Below, piece by piece: positions 32,712 through 41,800 of a DNA stretch of 64,000 bases. A program made the translations under genes and the position numbers. Position 1 is the first letter of the stretch. Each line of letters begins with the position of its first letter. Source of the stretch: Nevskia sp. (GTDB taxonomy: Bacteria; Pseudomonadota; Gammaproteobacteria; Nevskiales; Nevskiaceae); assembly GCA_023229645.1 (NCBI GenBank), contig JALNYU010000008.1:1-64000 (forward strand). The letters run 5' to 3'. Below the pieces are notes generated by a model. It did not search any database and was not told the origin of the DNA. It saw only the letters and a list, made by a program, of their open reading frames with translations.

Positions 32712-33704
32712 CTACTGGCGGTCGTTGGCCTCGTCGCGCACTCTATTGCTACTTTCGCGGGAGGATGGCTCACTCTCGTTTTTGATCCCAAACGGAATAT
32801 GCACCGACGGCGTAACCGAGCGCGTCGTATCGAGATGCCCGGTTTGATCGTCGAAAAAGATATGCGGGCGGAGGACGCCGAGCACTTTTGCTTTGTCGAT
32901 GCCGCCGAGGAAAAAGGCGTCGTTAGCGACCACACCCCAGCTTTTCAGAGTGGTTAACGCGCGCTCATGCGACGGTGCGTTGCGGGCAGTGACGATCGAA
33001 ACCCGTAATCGATTTTGATAATTCGGATCGCCTACTTTGCGTTCCTCTTCAATCGCCTGAATTTTTGATACACGCACCAGAAATTCTTTTAGCGGCCCCG
33101 GGTTGTGCGGCTGCATGACGTTGCGTGTTTCGTGGGCGTGGAATTGATCGAGGTCTTTGGTCCGGTGCATCACGGCCTCGGATTCATCGTCCGCCAGCAC
33201 ACCGTCGAAGTCGAATGCGATACGTAGTGCATCGTCTTCGTCATCGACGATCGTTGAATCGATCACATGGCCGGCTGGAAAACCGGCTTTCAGCGCCTCG
33301 GTCACATCATGCTGATTCGCGGATAGAAACAGCGCGATGTTCAGTGCCGGGATGTACGCATACGGCGAGCGGCCCTGCATGAAAATGGCGCGACTGATTT
33401 GCAGCTTATGGTGCGCAATCGACTTCATCACACGCAGGCCGGTATCGGGATCATTACGCGATAGCAGCACGACCTCGACCAGTGGATTGTTCGCCGGATC
33501 GTCGCTGAGGTTATTCAGCGACAACAAGCGGTGCACAAACGAAAACGCGATGCCTTTTGCCAGCGGCACTTCGAGATGCGCTTCTTGATAGCGGCGATAG
33601 GCCGCCTCACCGTCGCTACGAAATACGGCGTCGGATTCGGTCAAATTAAAAACGGCGCTGGAGGCGACGCCGATGACGAGGCGGTTTTCTAAGGAGTAAG
33701 GCAT
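32712..33704 (-). CDS. 5'-nucleotidase (cytosolic NT5C1-like family)
   Basis: The 330-residue protein matches the bacterial 5'-nucleotidase family related to eukaryotic cN-I. It has RLVIGVASSAVFNLTESD, VEVVLLSRNDPDTGLRV, the HAD motif I RIAFDFDGVLADDESE, SIVTARNAPSHERAL and FFLGGIDKAKVLGVLRPHIF then FFDDQ. It should dephosphorylate nucleoside monophosphates in the cytoplasm. The last 30 residues are polar and variable. It is isolated, with no operon partner. Confidence 0.85.
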   Translation of the reverse strand: MPYSLENRLVIGVASSAVFNLTESDAVFRSDGEAAYRRYQEAHLEVPLAKGIAFSFVHRLLSLNNLSDDPANNPLVEVVLLSRNDPDTGLRVMKSIAHHKLQISRAIFMQGRSPYAYIPALNIALFLSANQHDVTEALKAGFPAGHVIDSTIVDDEDDALRIAFDFDGVLADDESEAVMHRTKDLDQFHAHETRNVMQPHNPGPLKEFLVRVSKIQAIEEERKVGDPNYQNRLRVSIVTARNAPSHERALTTLKSWGVVANDAFFLGGIDKAKVLGVLRPHIFFDDQTGHLDTTRSVTPSVHIPFGIKNESEPSSRESSNRVRDEANDRQ

Positions 33705-33889
33705 CTATCTTTCTAATCGTCCGTTGTCGGCCGGCAATCCGGCGCGGCATAGAATTTAATTACACACGCTTCCATTCGAGCGCCAAGCGCACCACTGATT
33801 TCCGATACCCCACCGATTCGGCTACCGATTGGACATTCCCTGGCCAATCGGCAGTTCGCTGATGCGGCTCCGGTGCGCGCTAGCCGCGA

Positions 33890-34453
33890 CTACTTCGCTG
33901 GCGCAGTGGTTTGGGCATCACCTTTCGGCACCGTCGTTACGTCAATTGGCGCCTCCGAACCCGGCGGCTGGCAACTCGGTTCGTGCGTGAACTCGTGCTC
34001 GGTGATCGTCGCACCGATTTTGTCGAGATCGGATTTACCCAGCACCAGCGGCGCGGTGTAGCCAGTGCGATCGCGCACCGATAACTGCACTTTTAGATTT
34101 TGTTCGCCAACGCAGATGTCCATATCGATCAGCGGCCGGTGCTCGGTGGCGCCGTCGTTTTGCTTAATCCGCACGTCTTTCAGTAGCGGCCGCTGCATGA
34201 CGATGTGATTGCCGGGCAGCACACTGCCGTTATCGACGGTGAAACGCACCCAAAGCTCATTTTCTTTGTTGAAGTATTTGACGTCAGTCGCGCTCAAAAT
34301 CGACTGCCCGGCCTGCGGGTCCAGCCGCGCCGAAACTTCCAGCGGCTTGCCGCCGCCGTAGAGCTGCACGTGCTCAAGCTTGCCGTACGTCGCGGCCTGC
34401 GCTGCGCCGAGCCCGCCGATAATCAATGCTCCCAAAAGTAAGCCGCTCTTCAC
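33890..34453 (-). CDS. exported retropepsin-like (RimB / ATP-dependent zinc protease family) protein
   Basis: The 187-residue protein has a signal peptide (LLLGALIIGGLGAAQA). A single retropepsin-like domain follows: LEVSARLDPQAGQSILSA at the position of the DTGAxTS catalytic loop, and DICVGEQNLKVQLSVRDRTG then LVLGKSDL near the end. The family was once called putative ATP-dependent zinc proteases. The catalytic Asp is kept, but Thr-Gly is replaced by Pro-Gln, so activity is doubtful. Its start overlaps the purD stop by four bases (ATGA), so it is translated with purD. Confidence 0.7.
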   Translation of the reverse strand: MKSGLLLGALIIGGLGAAQAATYGKLEHVQLYGGGKPLEVSARLDPQAGQSILSATDVKYFNKENELWVRFTVDNGSVLPGNHIVMQRPLLKDVRIKQNDGATEHRPLIDMDICVGEQNLKVQLSVRDRTGYTAPLVLGKSDLDKIGATITEHEFTHEPSCQPPGSEAPIDVTTVPKGDAQTTAPAK

Positions 34454-35739
34454 GCTTGCCCCCGTTCCCGCGCGATTGCGCGATAGCCGATGTCCGTGCG
34501 GGAATGTACGCCGTCCCAGTGGATTTTGCCGAGCGCGGCGTGCGCCGCAGCCTGCGCCGCCGCGGTGCTATCGCCGAGGCCGCAGACGCACAGGACGCGG
34601 CCGCCGCTGGTGACCACATCGCCACCGCGCAGCGTGGTGCCGGCGTGAAAAACTTTGGCGTTATCGCCGGTCTGCCAATCAAGCCCGGTGATGACATCGC
34701 CCTTGCGAATCTCACCGGGATAACCCGGCGCGGCCATGACTACGCCGAGCGCAACTTGCGGCTTCCAGCGCGGTAGCGCTTGGTTGGGATCGCCGGCAAC
34801 AGCTGCTTCAAGTAGATCAAGCAGATCGGAGTCCAACCGCATCAGGATTGGCTGGGTTTCGGGATCACCGAGGCGGGCGTTGAATTCGACAACACTGGGC
34901 GCACCATCGTCTGCGATCATCAGGCCGGCGTAGAGGAAGCCGGTAAATGGCCGGCCTTCGGCAGCGAGGCCAGCGAGTGTAGGCTCGATGACTTCGCGCC
35001 GTACGCGGGCATCAACCTCCGGCGTTACCACCGGCGCTGGCGAGTACGCACCCATGCCGCCGGTGTTCGGGCCTTGGTCGGCGTCGAACACGCGTTTGTG
35101 GTCCTGCGCCGAGGCCAGCGGCACATACCGCGTGCCCGATGCGACGACGATGTAGCTGGCTTCTTCGCCGACGAGAAAATCTTCGATGACGACACGCGCA
35201 CCGGCGCCGCCAAACGCGCCGCCAAGCATGTCGCGGATCGCGGCCGTTGCCTGCTCGACAGTTTCAGCGACGACCACCCCTTTGCCGGCCGCCAAGCCAT
35301 CCGCCTTCACCACAATCGGTGCGCCGCGTGCGGTCACATAGTCGAGCGCCGGCTGCATCTCGGTAAAGACGCGGTATTGCGCGGTTGGAATCGCGTGGCG
35401 GGCGAGGAAATCTTTGGTGAACGCTTTGCTCGCTTCGATCTGGGCTGCGGCTTGCGTTGGGCCGAAAATCGGCAGCCCGGCGGCGCGAAAGGCATCGACT
35501 ACGCCGGCTGCCAACGGCCCTTCCGGCCCGACAACGGTGAAGCCAACCGCCTCAGCACGAACCAGCGCCAACAAGCCAGCAATATCATCGGCAGCGACCG
35601 CAACATTCCGGCAGCCTGGCTCGCGGCCGGTACCGGCGTTGCCGGGGGCGATCAACACCTCGCTGACGCGTGTTGATTCGGCGAGTTTCCAAGCGATGGC
35701 GTGTTCGCGGCCACCGCCGCCGATGACGAGAACTTTCAT
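34450..35739 (-). CDS. purD: phosphoribosylamine-glycine ligase
   Basis: The 429-residue ATP-grasp enzyme makes GAR in purine synthesis. Motifs are VLVIGGGGREHAIAWKLAES, VGPEGPLAAGVVDAFRAAG, PIVVKADGLAAGKGVVVAET, GPNTGGMGAYSPAPVVT and VEFNARLGDPETQPILMRL. The start at 35739 fits the family; an upstream frame to 35820 is not conserved. purH, a usual neighbour, is absent. Confidence 0.96.
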   Translation of the reverse strand: MKVLVIGGGGREHAIAWKLAESTRVSEVLIAPGNAGTGREPGCRNVAVAADDIAGLLALVRAEAVGFTVVGPEGPLAAGVVDAFRAAGLPIFGPTQAAAQIEASKAFTKDFLARHAIPTAQYRVFTEMQPALDYVTARGAPIVVKADGLAAGKGVVVAETVEQATAAIRDMLGGAFGGAGARVVIEDFLVGEEASYIVVASGTRYVPLASAQDHKRVFDADQGPNTGGMGAYSPAPVVTPEVDARVRREVIEPTLAGLAAEGRPFTGFLYAGLMIADDGAPSVVEFNARLGDPETQPILMRLDSDLLDLLEAAVAGDPNQALPRWKPQVALGVVMAAPGYPGEIRKGDVITGLDWQTGDNAKVFHAGTTLRGGDVVTSGGRVLCVCGLGDSTAAAQAAAHAALGKIHWDGVHSRTDIGYRAIARERGQA

Positions 35740-35802
35740 AATCTTGAATCCGGTTGTTGCGTCAGAACAAAAGCCGCCCGAATGCTGCAGGCACTCGGCG
35801 GA

Positions 35803-35831
35803 TAAGAAAAAGGCAGGCACGCGGCCTGCCT
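35803..35831 (-). terminator. intrinsic terminator of ppa
   Basis: On the minus strand AGGCAGGC and GCCTGCCT (35811-35831) form an 8-bp stem followed by TTTTTCTTA. It lies 25-50 bases after the ppa stop and upstream of purD, separating the two genes. Confidence 0.9.
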
Positions 35832-35855
35832 TCTCCCGTTACCTCTAAAGCGCGC

Positions 35856-36386
35856 TTACGGCTTGTACGCTTTGATGCCGTTTTCGATTTCGCCACGCGC
35901 AGCAGCAGCGTCGCGCCAGCCCGAAATCTTGACCCACTTGCCCTTTTCCAGCGCTTTGTACGAGCTGTAGAAGTGGTGGATTTCGTTCTTGACCCGCTCC
36001 GGCACGTCGGCGAGATCGCGCAGATTTTCATAGGCGTAGTTGCTGACTTTATCGACCGGCACGGCGAGCAGTTTGGCGTCGGTGCCTTTTTCGTCTTCGG
36101 TATCGAGCACGGCAACCGCGCGGCACTTGATGACCGAACCGGCGACAACCGGGTGCGGCGTGATCACGAGCACATCAACCGGGTCGCCATCGCCGGCCAG
36201 CGTCTTCGGCACGTAGCCGTAGTTCGCCGGATAGCTCATCGCCACGTTCATGAAACGGTCGACCATCAGCAAGCCGGTTTCTTTGTCCACTTCGTATTTC
36301 ACCGGCGGGCCGTAGGCCGGAATCTCGATGACGACGTAGAACTCGTTCGGGGCCTTATCGCCCGGTCCCAGTGTTTCAAAACCCAT
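35856..36386 (-). CDS. ppa: inorganic pyrophosphatase (family I)
   Basis: The 176-residue hexameric enzyme hydrolyses PPi. Motifs are NEFYVVIEIPAYGPPVKYEV, YPANYGYVPKTLAGDGDPVD (with the signature Asp residues), GVVVA-type VAGSVIKCRAVAV and YENLRDLADVPERV then IHHFYSSYKALE. It sits 32 bp after pfp on the same strand, placing two PPi-consuming enzymes together. Confidence 0.97.
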   Translation of the reverse strand: MGFETLGPGDKAPNEFYVVIEIPAYGPPVKYEVDKETGLLMVDRFMNVAMSYPANYGYVPKTLAGDGDPVDVLVITPHPVVAGSVIKCRAVAVLDTEDEKGTDAKLLAVPVDKVSNYAYENLRDLADVPERVKNEIHHFYSSYKALEKGKWVKISGWRDAAAARGEIENGIKAYKP

Positions 36387-36418
36387 TTGCTAATTTCCTG
36401 TGTGGTGGGTGGGTGAGG

Positions 36419-37678
36419 TCAAATCTTGAATTCGCGGCCGGTCAGCTTCGGCACTGCGGTGTTCTGTAACTGCACGTAGGCCGGCAAGCCATCGACATAC
36501 GGCGGGTAGTCTTCGCCGACGATCAGCGGCGCCAAGTAGGCGCGGCATTTTTCGGTGATGTGGAAACCATCATCGCTGATGAAATCACGCGGCATTTTCT
36601 TTTCGACGTTGGCAACCTGCGAGAGTTGGGCGACGCCGATGTTCCAGCTGTACGGCGCGTCGCCGGTGCGGACGATCGCTGGCATCACGCCAGACTGGCC
36701 GCCAACCGCGAGTTCGACCGCCGCGCGGCCCACCGCATAGGCCTGCTCAACATCGGTACGGCTGGCGATATGACGCGCCGCGCGCTGCAGATAGTCGGCG
36801 ACGGCCCAGTGATATTTGTAGTTCAGGCCGTCTTTAACAATCCCGGCCAACAGCGGCGCCAAGCCGCCGAGTTGAGCATGGCCGAAGGCATCTTTGGCGC
36901 CGGCTTCGGACAAAAACTGCCCGGCTTCGTTTTGCAGGCCTTCGCTGGCGACGATCACGCAGTAGCCGTGCTTCTTAACCGTGGCGTCGACGCGGGCGAG
37001 AAACGCGGCCTGATCGAACTTCACTTCCGGGAACAGAATCAGATGCGGCGCATCGCCCTCTTTCGCCGCTGCTAAGCCACCGGCTGCGGCAATCCAGCCC
37101 GCGTGGCGGCCCATCACTTCGAGGATGAAAACTTTGGTCGAAGTTTTGGCCATGCTGGCGACGTCGTAGCCCGCTTCGCGGATCGATACCGCAACATATT
37201 TCGCCACCGAACCGAAACCGGGGCAGCAATCGGTGATCGGCAGATCGTTATCGATCGTCTTCGGCACGTGGATCGCTTGCAGCGGATAGCCCAGCTTTTC
37301 GCTCAGTTGGCTAATTTTTAAGCAGGTGTCGGCAGAGTCGCCACCGCCGTTGTAGAAGAAGTAGCCGATGTCATGGGCTTTGAAAACTTCAATCAAGCGC
37401 TCGTATTCGGCCAGATTTTTGTCGAAACCTTTGAGCTTGTAACGGCAGGAACCAAAAGCGCCAGACGGCGTGTACTTCAGCGCAGCAATCGCGGCGTCGG
37501 ATTCCAGCGAGGTATCGATCAAATCTTCCGTTAATGCGCCGATAATCCCGTTCCGGCCGGCGTATAACTTGCCGATGTGCTGCGGGTATTGTCGCGCGGT
37601 TTCAATAACGCCCGCCGCCGAAACATTGATCACAGCGGTGACACCGCCCGATTGGGCATAAAAAGCATTACGCGGCAT
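36419..37678 (-). CDS. pfp: PPi-dependent 6-phosphofructokinase
   Basis: The 419-residue protein interconverts fructose-6-P and fructose-1,6-bisP using PPi, so it can serve glycolysis and gluconeogenesis. Motifs: NAFYAQSGGVTAVIN, TPSGAFGSCRYKL, YNGGGDSADTCLKIS, PKTIDNDLPITDCCPGFGS and EVMGRHAGWIAAAGGLA. The PKTIDND lysine is characteristic of PPi-using enzymes. The start at 37678 gives MPRNAFYAQSGG. It is divergent from adk, with a 272-bp spacer. Direction of flux cannot be told from sequence. Confidence 0.92.
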   Translation of the reverse strand: MPRNAFYAQSGGVTAVINVSAAGVIETARQYPQHIGKLYAGRNGIIGALTEDLIDTSLESDAAIAALKYTPSGAFGSCRYKLKGFDKNLAEYERLIEVFKAHDIGYFFYNGGGDSADTCLKISQLSEKLGYPLQAIHVPKTIDNDLPITDCCPGFGSVAKYVAVSIREAGYDVASMAKTSTKVFILEVMGRHAGWIAAAGGLAAAKEGDAPHLILFPEVKFDQAAFLARVDATVKKHGYCVIVASEGLQNEAGQFLSEAGAKDAFGHAQLGGLAPLLAGIVKDGLNYKYHWAVADYLQRAARHIASRTDVEQAYAVGRAAVELAVGGQSGVMPAIVRTGDAPYSWNIGVAQLSQVANVEKKMPRDFISDDGFHITEKCRAYLAPLIVGEDYPPYVDGLPAYVQLQNTAVPKLTGREFKI

Positions 37679-37950
37679 GCGAACTCCGAGGGGATGCACC
37701 GGGTTAAACACCCTATTGGACCAAGAAAGTGCCGTCCTCAGACGGTTTATTGGACTAAAGTATAACGGCTGAGCCTAGTCGCCGCGTTGACGCGCCGCGA
37801 TCCGAGCGGGTACCGTTAACCGGATACCACAATCCAAATTTCCTTAGCGGTCTGCCGTATACCACGCCAGACCCTATTTTGCTGCACATCTGCTTTTGCT
37901 GCTTTTTGCAGATTTTGTCCACAATCATTACCACTGGGGCTGTTTAGACG

Positions 37951-38511
37951 ATGAGAATTATCCTGCTGGGCGCACCCGGCTCAGGCAAAGGCACGCAAGG
38001 CGAAAAGCTTGTTGCGCACTTTGGCATCCCAAAAATCTCAACCGGAGACGCATTGCGGGCGGCCGTTAAGGCCGGAACCGAACTCGGTAAGCAGGCCAAG
38101 GCGACGATGGATGCCGGCAAGCTGGTGGCGGACGAAATCGTGATCGGCATCGTCGAACAGCGGTTGGCACAGGACGATGCCAAGCATGGTTTCATCCTTG
38201 ATGGCTTTCCGCGCAATACCGCGCAGGCCGAAGTGCTGGACGCAATGCTGGACCGGCTCGGGCAACCGCCGATGAGCCGAGCCGTGCATCTGGCCGTGGA
38301 TGACGAAGAAATCGTCCAGCGGCTACTCGACCGTGCCCAGAAAGAAGGCCGCGCCGATGACAAAGAAGACGTTATTCGGCATCGCATCGAGGTTTACAAC
38401 GCCGAAACGATGCCGCTGCTGAAGTATTACGACGACCAGCACAAGCTGGTGAATGTCGATGGCATCGGCAGCCTCGAAGAGATCTTCGCGCGCATCATCG
38501 ACGCGCTTTGA
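37951..38511 (+). CDS. adk: adenylate kinase, short type
   Basis: The 186-residue enzyme balances ATP, ADP and AMP. It has the P-loop IILLGAPGSGKGTQGEKL, AMP site ISTGDALRAA, FILDGFPRNTAQAEVLD and RHRIEVYNAETMPLLKYY. The LID is short (AQKEGRADDKEDVI) and lacks the long insertion of E. coli Adk (214 residues); this ~187-residue form is common in Xanthomonadales and some other groups. It ends convergently with rnd, 14 bp apart. Confidence 0.95.
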   Translation: MRIILLGAPGSGKGTQGEKLVAHFGIPKISTGDALRAAVKAGTELGKQAKATMDAGKLVADEIVIGIVEQRLAQDDAKHGFILDGFPRNTAQAEVLDAMLDRLGQPPMSRAVHLAVDDEEIVQRLLDRAQKEGRADDKEDVIRHRIEVYNAETMPLLKYYDDQHKLVNVDGIGSLEEIFARIIDAL

Positions 38512-38525
38512 AACCCCACGCAGCG

Positions 38526-39629
38526 CTACAGCAACCGCAGTAGCGCTGCGCCGGCAATGTCCCGCCGCCAGCCGACGAGCACGCCCGCTTCCGCATCGGC
38601 ACCGTAACGGACCAGCGCTTCCACATCCGCACGCGGGGCGATCAGCGAAGCCGGAATTTCTAGCTGCTCCGCGATCTGGCGCAAGCCTTCCTGCAATTTT
38701 TTGATCAAGGCCTTGGCGCTTTCGCTCAGCGGCAGTTCTTGCGCCGCGGCCGGCATCGGCAGGTCGCGCGCCTGCATCACGGCCGCCAGTATTGCTGCGC
38801 CGTGCCGTTCCAAAGTCTTGGGTGGCAACACTTGCAGCGCCTTTAGTTCGTCAAAACTCTGCGGCCGCCGTTCGGCGATGCGGTAGAGCGCATCGTCATC
38901 GATGATCCACTTCCGCGGCCGGTCTCGCTCCTGCGCAACCTGCTCGCGCCAAGCCGCCAACGCAATCGCCGCTGGCTGCATCGCGGGTGCGAGCCGCGCC
39001 AAGCCCTTGAGCCGCTTCCACGCCGTTTCGGGCGGGTTGCGATAACGCTCGACATCCGCCATGCGGGCGCAATCTTCCTGCAGCCACGGTAGTCGCCCGC
39101 GCGCGCTCAGGCCTTCCGTCAGCCGCGGATGGATTTCTGCCAGATGACTGACATCCGCCGCGGCGTAAGCTAGCTCCGCCGGCGACAGCGGCCGGCGCGA
39201 CCAGTCGGTGCGCGTCAGGGTTTTGTCGAGCTTGACGCCGAGCATTTTCTCGACCAGCGCAGCGTAGCCGAGCTGGTCGCCATACCCGAGCAAGGCCGCG
39301 GCAATCTGGGTGTCGAACAGCGGCTGCACGATGCGCTGACTCTGGCGCACCATGATTTCCAGATCCTGCGACGCGGCATGGAAGACCTTGGCTTGATCTG
39401 GCGCTGCAAGCAGCGCCCAAAACGGCGCCAACGCGCCAGCGGGCAAGGCTTGGGCATCAAGACAGGCCTCGCTGCGGCCATCGCTGACTTGAATCAAACA
39501 CAGCTTCGGGTGATAGGTGTCTTCGCGCAGGAATTCGGTATCCAGCGCCAACCACGGCGCCGCAGTCCAGCCCGCAACCCGCTCGGCCAGAACGTCGGCA
39601 TTTACGATCAATTCAACAGCGTGCTTCAT
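38526..39629 (-). CDS. rnd: ribonuclease D
   Basis: The 367-residue 3'-5' exoribonuclease trims tRNA and other stable RNA 3' ends. DEDD motifs are WLALDTEFLREDTYHPKLCL (Exo I), VFHAASQDLEIMVR (Exo II) and LAYAAADVSHLAEIHPRL (Exo III). One or two HRDC domains follow (RERPR...WIIDDDALYRIAERRP). The start at 39629 is chosen by homology. It is divergent from the membrane-protein gene at 39728. Confidence 0.94.
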   Translation of the reverse strand: MKHAVELIVNADVLAERVAGWTAAPWLALDTEFLREDTYHPKLCLIQVSDGRSEACLDAQALPAGALAPFWALLAAPDQAKVFHAASQDLEIMVRQSQRIVQPLFDTQIAAALLGYGDQLGYAALVEKMLGVKLDKTLTRTDWSRRPLSPAELAYAAADVSHLAEIHPRLTEGLSARGRLPWLQEDCARMADVERYRNPPETAWKRLKGLARLAPAMQPAAIALAAWREQVAQERDRPRKWIIDDDALYRIAERRPQSFDELKALQVLPPKTLERHGAAILAAVMQARDLPMPAAAQELPLSESAKALIKKLQEGLRQIAEQLEIPASLIAPRADVEALVRYGADAEAGVLVGWRRDIAGAALLRLL

Positions 39630-39727
39630 CAGGTGGCAACGAAAGAAGTTTCGACAAGGATAAACGCCGCACCCGCACCGTGCCGGCAAGTGCTTAAAAT
39701 GGCGGCTCTCTTTCCGGAATATTTCCG

Positions 39728-40345
39728 ATGCTGACGCAGGCGTTTACCGCAGCTTTGCGCATTTTGTTCTTCCGCGCCGGGCCGCAGGATTTTCCGTACG
39801 CGGAAACGCCGAGCTTGGCGCGCGGCTGCTTAGCCGCCGCCGTGATCGCCAACACGCTGCTGTTTGGCATGGCCTACGCGCCCGCAGCCGCGCTTACCGC
39901 CAGCCTCGTGATCGCCGCGACGCTGACGTTGTTCACGCGCATGACGCTGCGCTTGCGCAAGCTCGAAAATCGCTTGGCGCAAACCACCAACGCGCTACTC
40001 GCCGTGGGCGCGCTGCTGGCGCTGTTGATGTTGTATCCGGTCAGCGCGCTGGTGCCGATGATGAAAGCCTTTGTCGCTCAAGTGCAGCAGCACCCGGAAC
40101 TGGCCGACGACCCACAACGTTTACAGGGCTTATTGACCGACAATCCCAGCATGCCCTGGCCAGCGGCGGCTTCGTTGCTACTGGATATGTTGGTGCTGTG
40201 GCTGTTCACCGCCAGCGCCAACATTTTTCGCCAAGCGCTTGATGTCGGCTTCGCGATCGGCGGCCTGTTGGCCTTGCTGTGCGCGTTCAATATCCTGCTG
40301 GTATTGGCGTTTGTTGCGCCGTTACTCGCGGCGCTCGGCAGCTGA
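39728..40345 (+). CDS. membrane protein, unknown function
   Basis: The 205-residue protein has about five membrane segments: residues about 35-52, 54-70, 88-108, 148-168 and 176-202. An N-terminal soluble stretch contains RILFFRAGPQDFPYAETPSL. A loop of about 40 residues (VQQHPELADDPQRLQGLLTD) separates helices 3 and 4. I do not recognise the family with confidence; it has some flavour of small YIP1-like proteins. It precedes mpl by 17 bp, so the two are probably co-transcribed. Confidence 0.7.
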   Translation: MLTQAFTAALRILFFRAGPQDFPYAETPSLARGCLAAAVIANTLLFGMAYAPAAALTASLVIAATLTLFTRMTLRLRKLENRLAQTTNALLAVGALLALLMLYPVSALVPMMKAFVAQVQQHPELADDPQRLQGLLTDNPSMPWPAAASLLLDMLVLWLFTASANIFRQALDVGFAIGGLLALLCAFNILLVLAFVAPLLAALGS

Positions 40346-40362
40346 TCGAACCTGGACTTTTC

Positions 40363-41733
40363 ATGCATCTGCACATTCTCGGTATTTGCGGCACCTTCAT
40401 GGCCGGCATCGCGGCGTTGGCGCGCGAAGCCGGGCACCGTGTTACCGGCTCTGACGCCAACGCCTGGCCGCCGATGTCAACACAGCTGGAAGCGCTCGGC
40501 ATCGCCGTGTTGCCCGGCTACGCGCCAGAACATCTACAGCCAGCGCCGGATGTTGTCGTTGTCGGCAACGTCGTCAGCCGCGGCAACCCGGCGCTGGAAT
40601 ACGTGCTGAACCAAGGCCTGCCGCACGTTTCCGGCCCGGAATGGCTGGCCGAGCACGTGCTGCAGGGCCGCCATGTGTTAGCTGTCGCCGGCACCCACGG
40701 CAAGACCACGACGACCAGCCTGCTCGCCTGGCTGCTGGCCGATGCCGGCCTCGAACCGGGCTTCTTGATCGGCGGCATGCCCGTTGATTTCGGCGTCTCG
40801 GCGCGGCTCGGCACCGGCCGCTATTTCGTCATCGAAGCGGATGAATACGACACCGCATTCTTCGATAAACGCAGCAAATTTCTGCACTACCGGCCGCGTA
40901 CGGCGATATTAAATAACCTCGAATACGACCACGCTGACATCTTCCCGGATCTCGCCGCAATCGAGCGTCAGTTTCACCACCTGGTGCGCACCGTTCCCGG
41001 CCAAGGCCGCTTGATCGTTAACGCGGCCGACGCGAATTTGCCCCGCGTGTTGGCGTCGGGTTGCTGGAGCGAAGTCGAGTGGTTCGATGCCGAGGCCGAA
41101 AAGCCGCACGGCTGGAGTTCGCGCCGGACGGCTACCGGCTTTGACATTGCGCTGCACGGCGTCTTCCAGGGTGCGGCGCGGACGCCGTTGGCCGGCGCCC
41201 ATAACCGCGCCAACGCGCTGGCCGCGATTGCCGCCGCGGCGCACGTCGGCGTGCCGGTGGCAACCGCGCTGCATAGCCTGGAGCGATTTCGTGGCATCAA
41301 ACGGCGCTTGGAACGCGTTGGCGTGGCACGCGGCATCGAAGTATTCGATGATTTTGCCCACCACCCGACCGCCATCGCCGTCACCATCGCCGCACTGCGT
41401 GAGCAAGGCACCGGGCGCATCCTGGCGGTACTCGAACCGCGCTCGAACACCATGCGTCTCGGCGGTCATGCCGGCAGTCTCGCCGACAGCCTGCGCGGCG
41501 CCGACCACTGCTTTATCTACGCCCGCCCCGATCTGCGCTGGGACGCCCACGGCGCGCTCGCTACGCTCGGCACGCAGGCGACGGTGGTCGATGCCATCGA
41601 TACGCTGGTCGATGCGGTTACCGCGTTCGCACAGCCCGGAGACCGGGTATTGGTCATGAGCAACGGTGATTTCGGCGGCGTTCACGGCAAGCTATTACAG
41701 GCGTTGGCGATCCCCGCGGCCCGCGGGCACTGA
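40363..41733 (+). CDS. mpl: UDP-N-acetylmuramate:L-alanyl-gamma-D-glutamyl-meso-diaminopimelate ligase
   Basis: The 456-residue Mur ligase recycles murein tripeptide onto UDP-MurNAc. It opens MHLHILGICGTFMAGIAALA and has the ATP loop VAGTHGKTTTTSLLAWLL, EADEYDTAFFDKRSKFLHY (typical of Mpl), ILNNLEYDHADIF, FRGIKRRLERVG and FDDFAHHPTAI. The start at 40363 is set by homology; the frame overlaps the upstream gene but the extension is not Mpl-like. A complete recycling route would need further genes not in the window. Confidence 0.96.
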   Translation: MHLHILGICGTFMAGIAALAREAGHRVTGSDANAWPPMSTQLEALGIAVLPGYAPEHLQPAPDVVVVGNVVSRGNPALEYVLNQGLPHVSGPEWLAEHVLQGRHVLAVAGTHGKTTTTSLLAWLLADAGLEPGFLIGGMPVDFGVSARLGTGRYFVIEADEYDTAFFDKRSKFLHYRPRTAILNNLEYDHADIFPDLAAIERQFHHLVRTVPGQGRLIVNAADANLPRVLASGCWSEVEWFDAEAEKPHGWSSRRTATGFDIALHGVFQGAARTPLAGAHNRANALAAIAAAAHVGVPVATALHSLERFRGIKRRLERVGVARGIEVFDDFAHHPTAIAVTIAALREQGTGRILAVLEPRSNTMRLGGHAGSLADSLRGADHCFIYARPDLRWDAHGALATLGTQATVVDAIDTLVDAVTAFAQPGDRVLVMSNGDFGGVHGKLLQALAIPAARGH

Positions 41734-41800
41734 AGGCGGCCGCCGCCGGATGCTAAGCTGCGCCACGATTCCGTAACCACAATTCCCCGCTCGCCTTGCT

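Noticed and set aside
40909..41685. 258-codon ORF antisense to mpl
   Set aside because: It overlaps a confirmed Mur ligase and has no motif.
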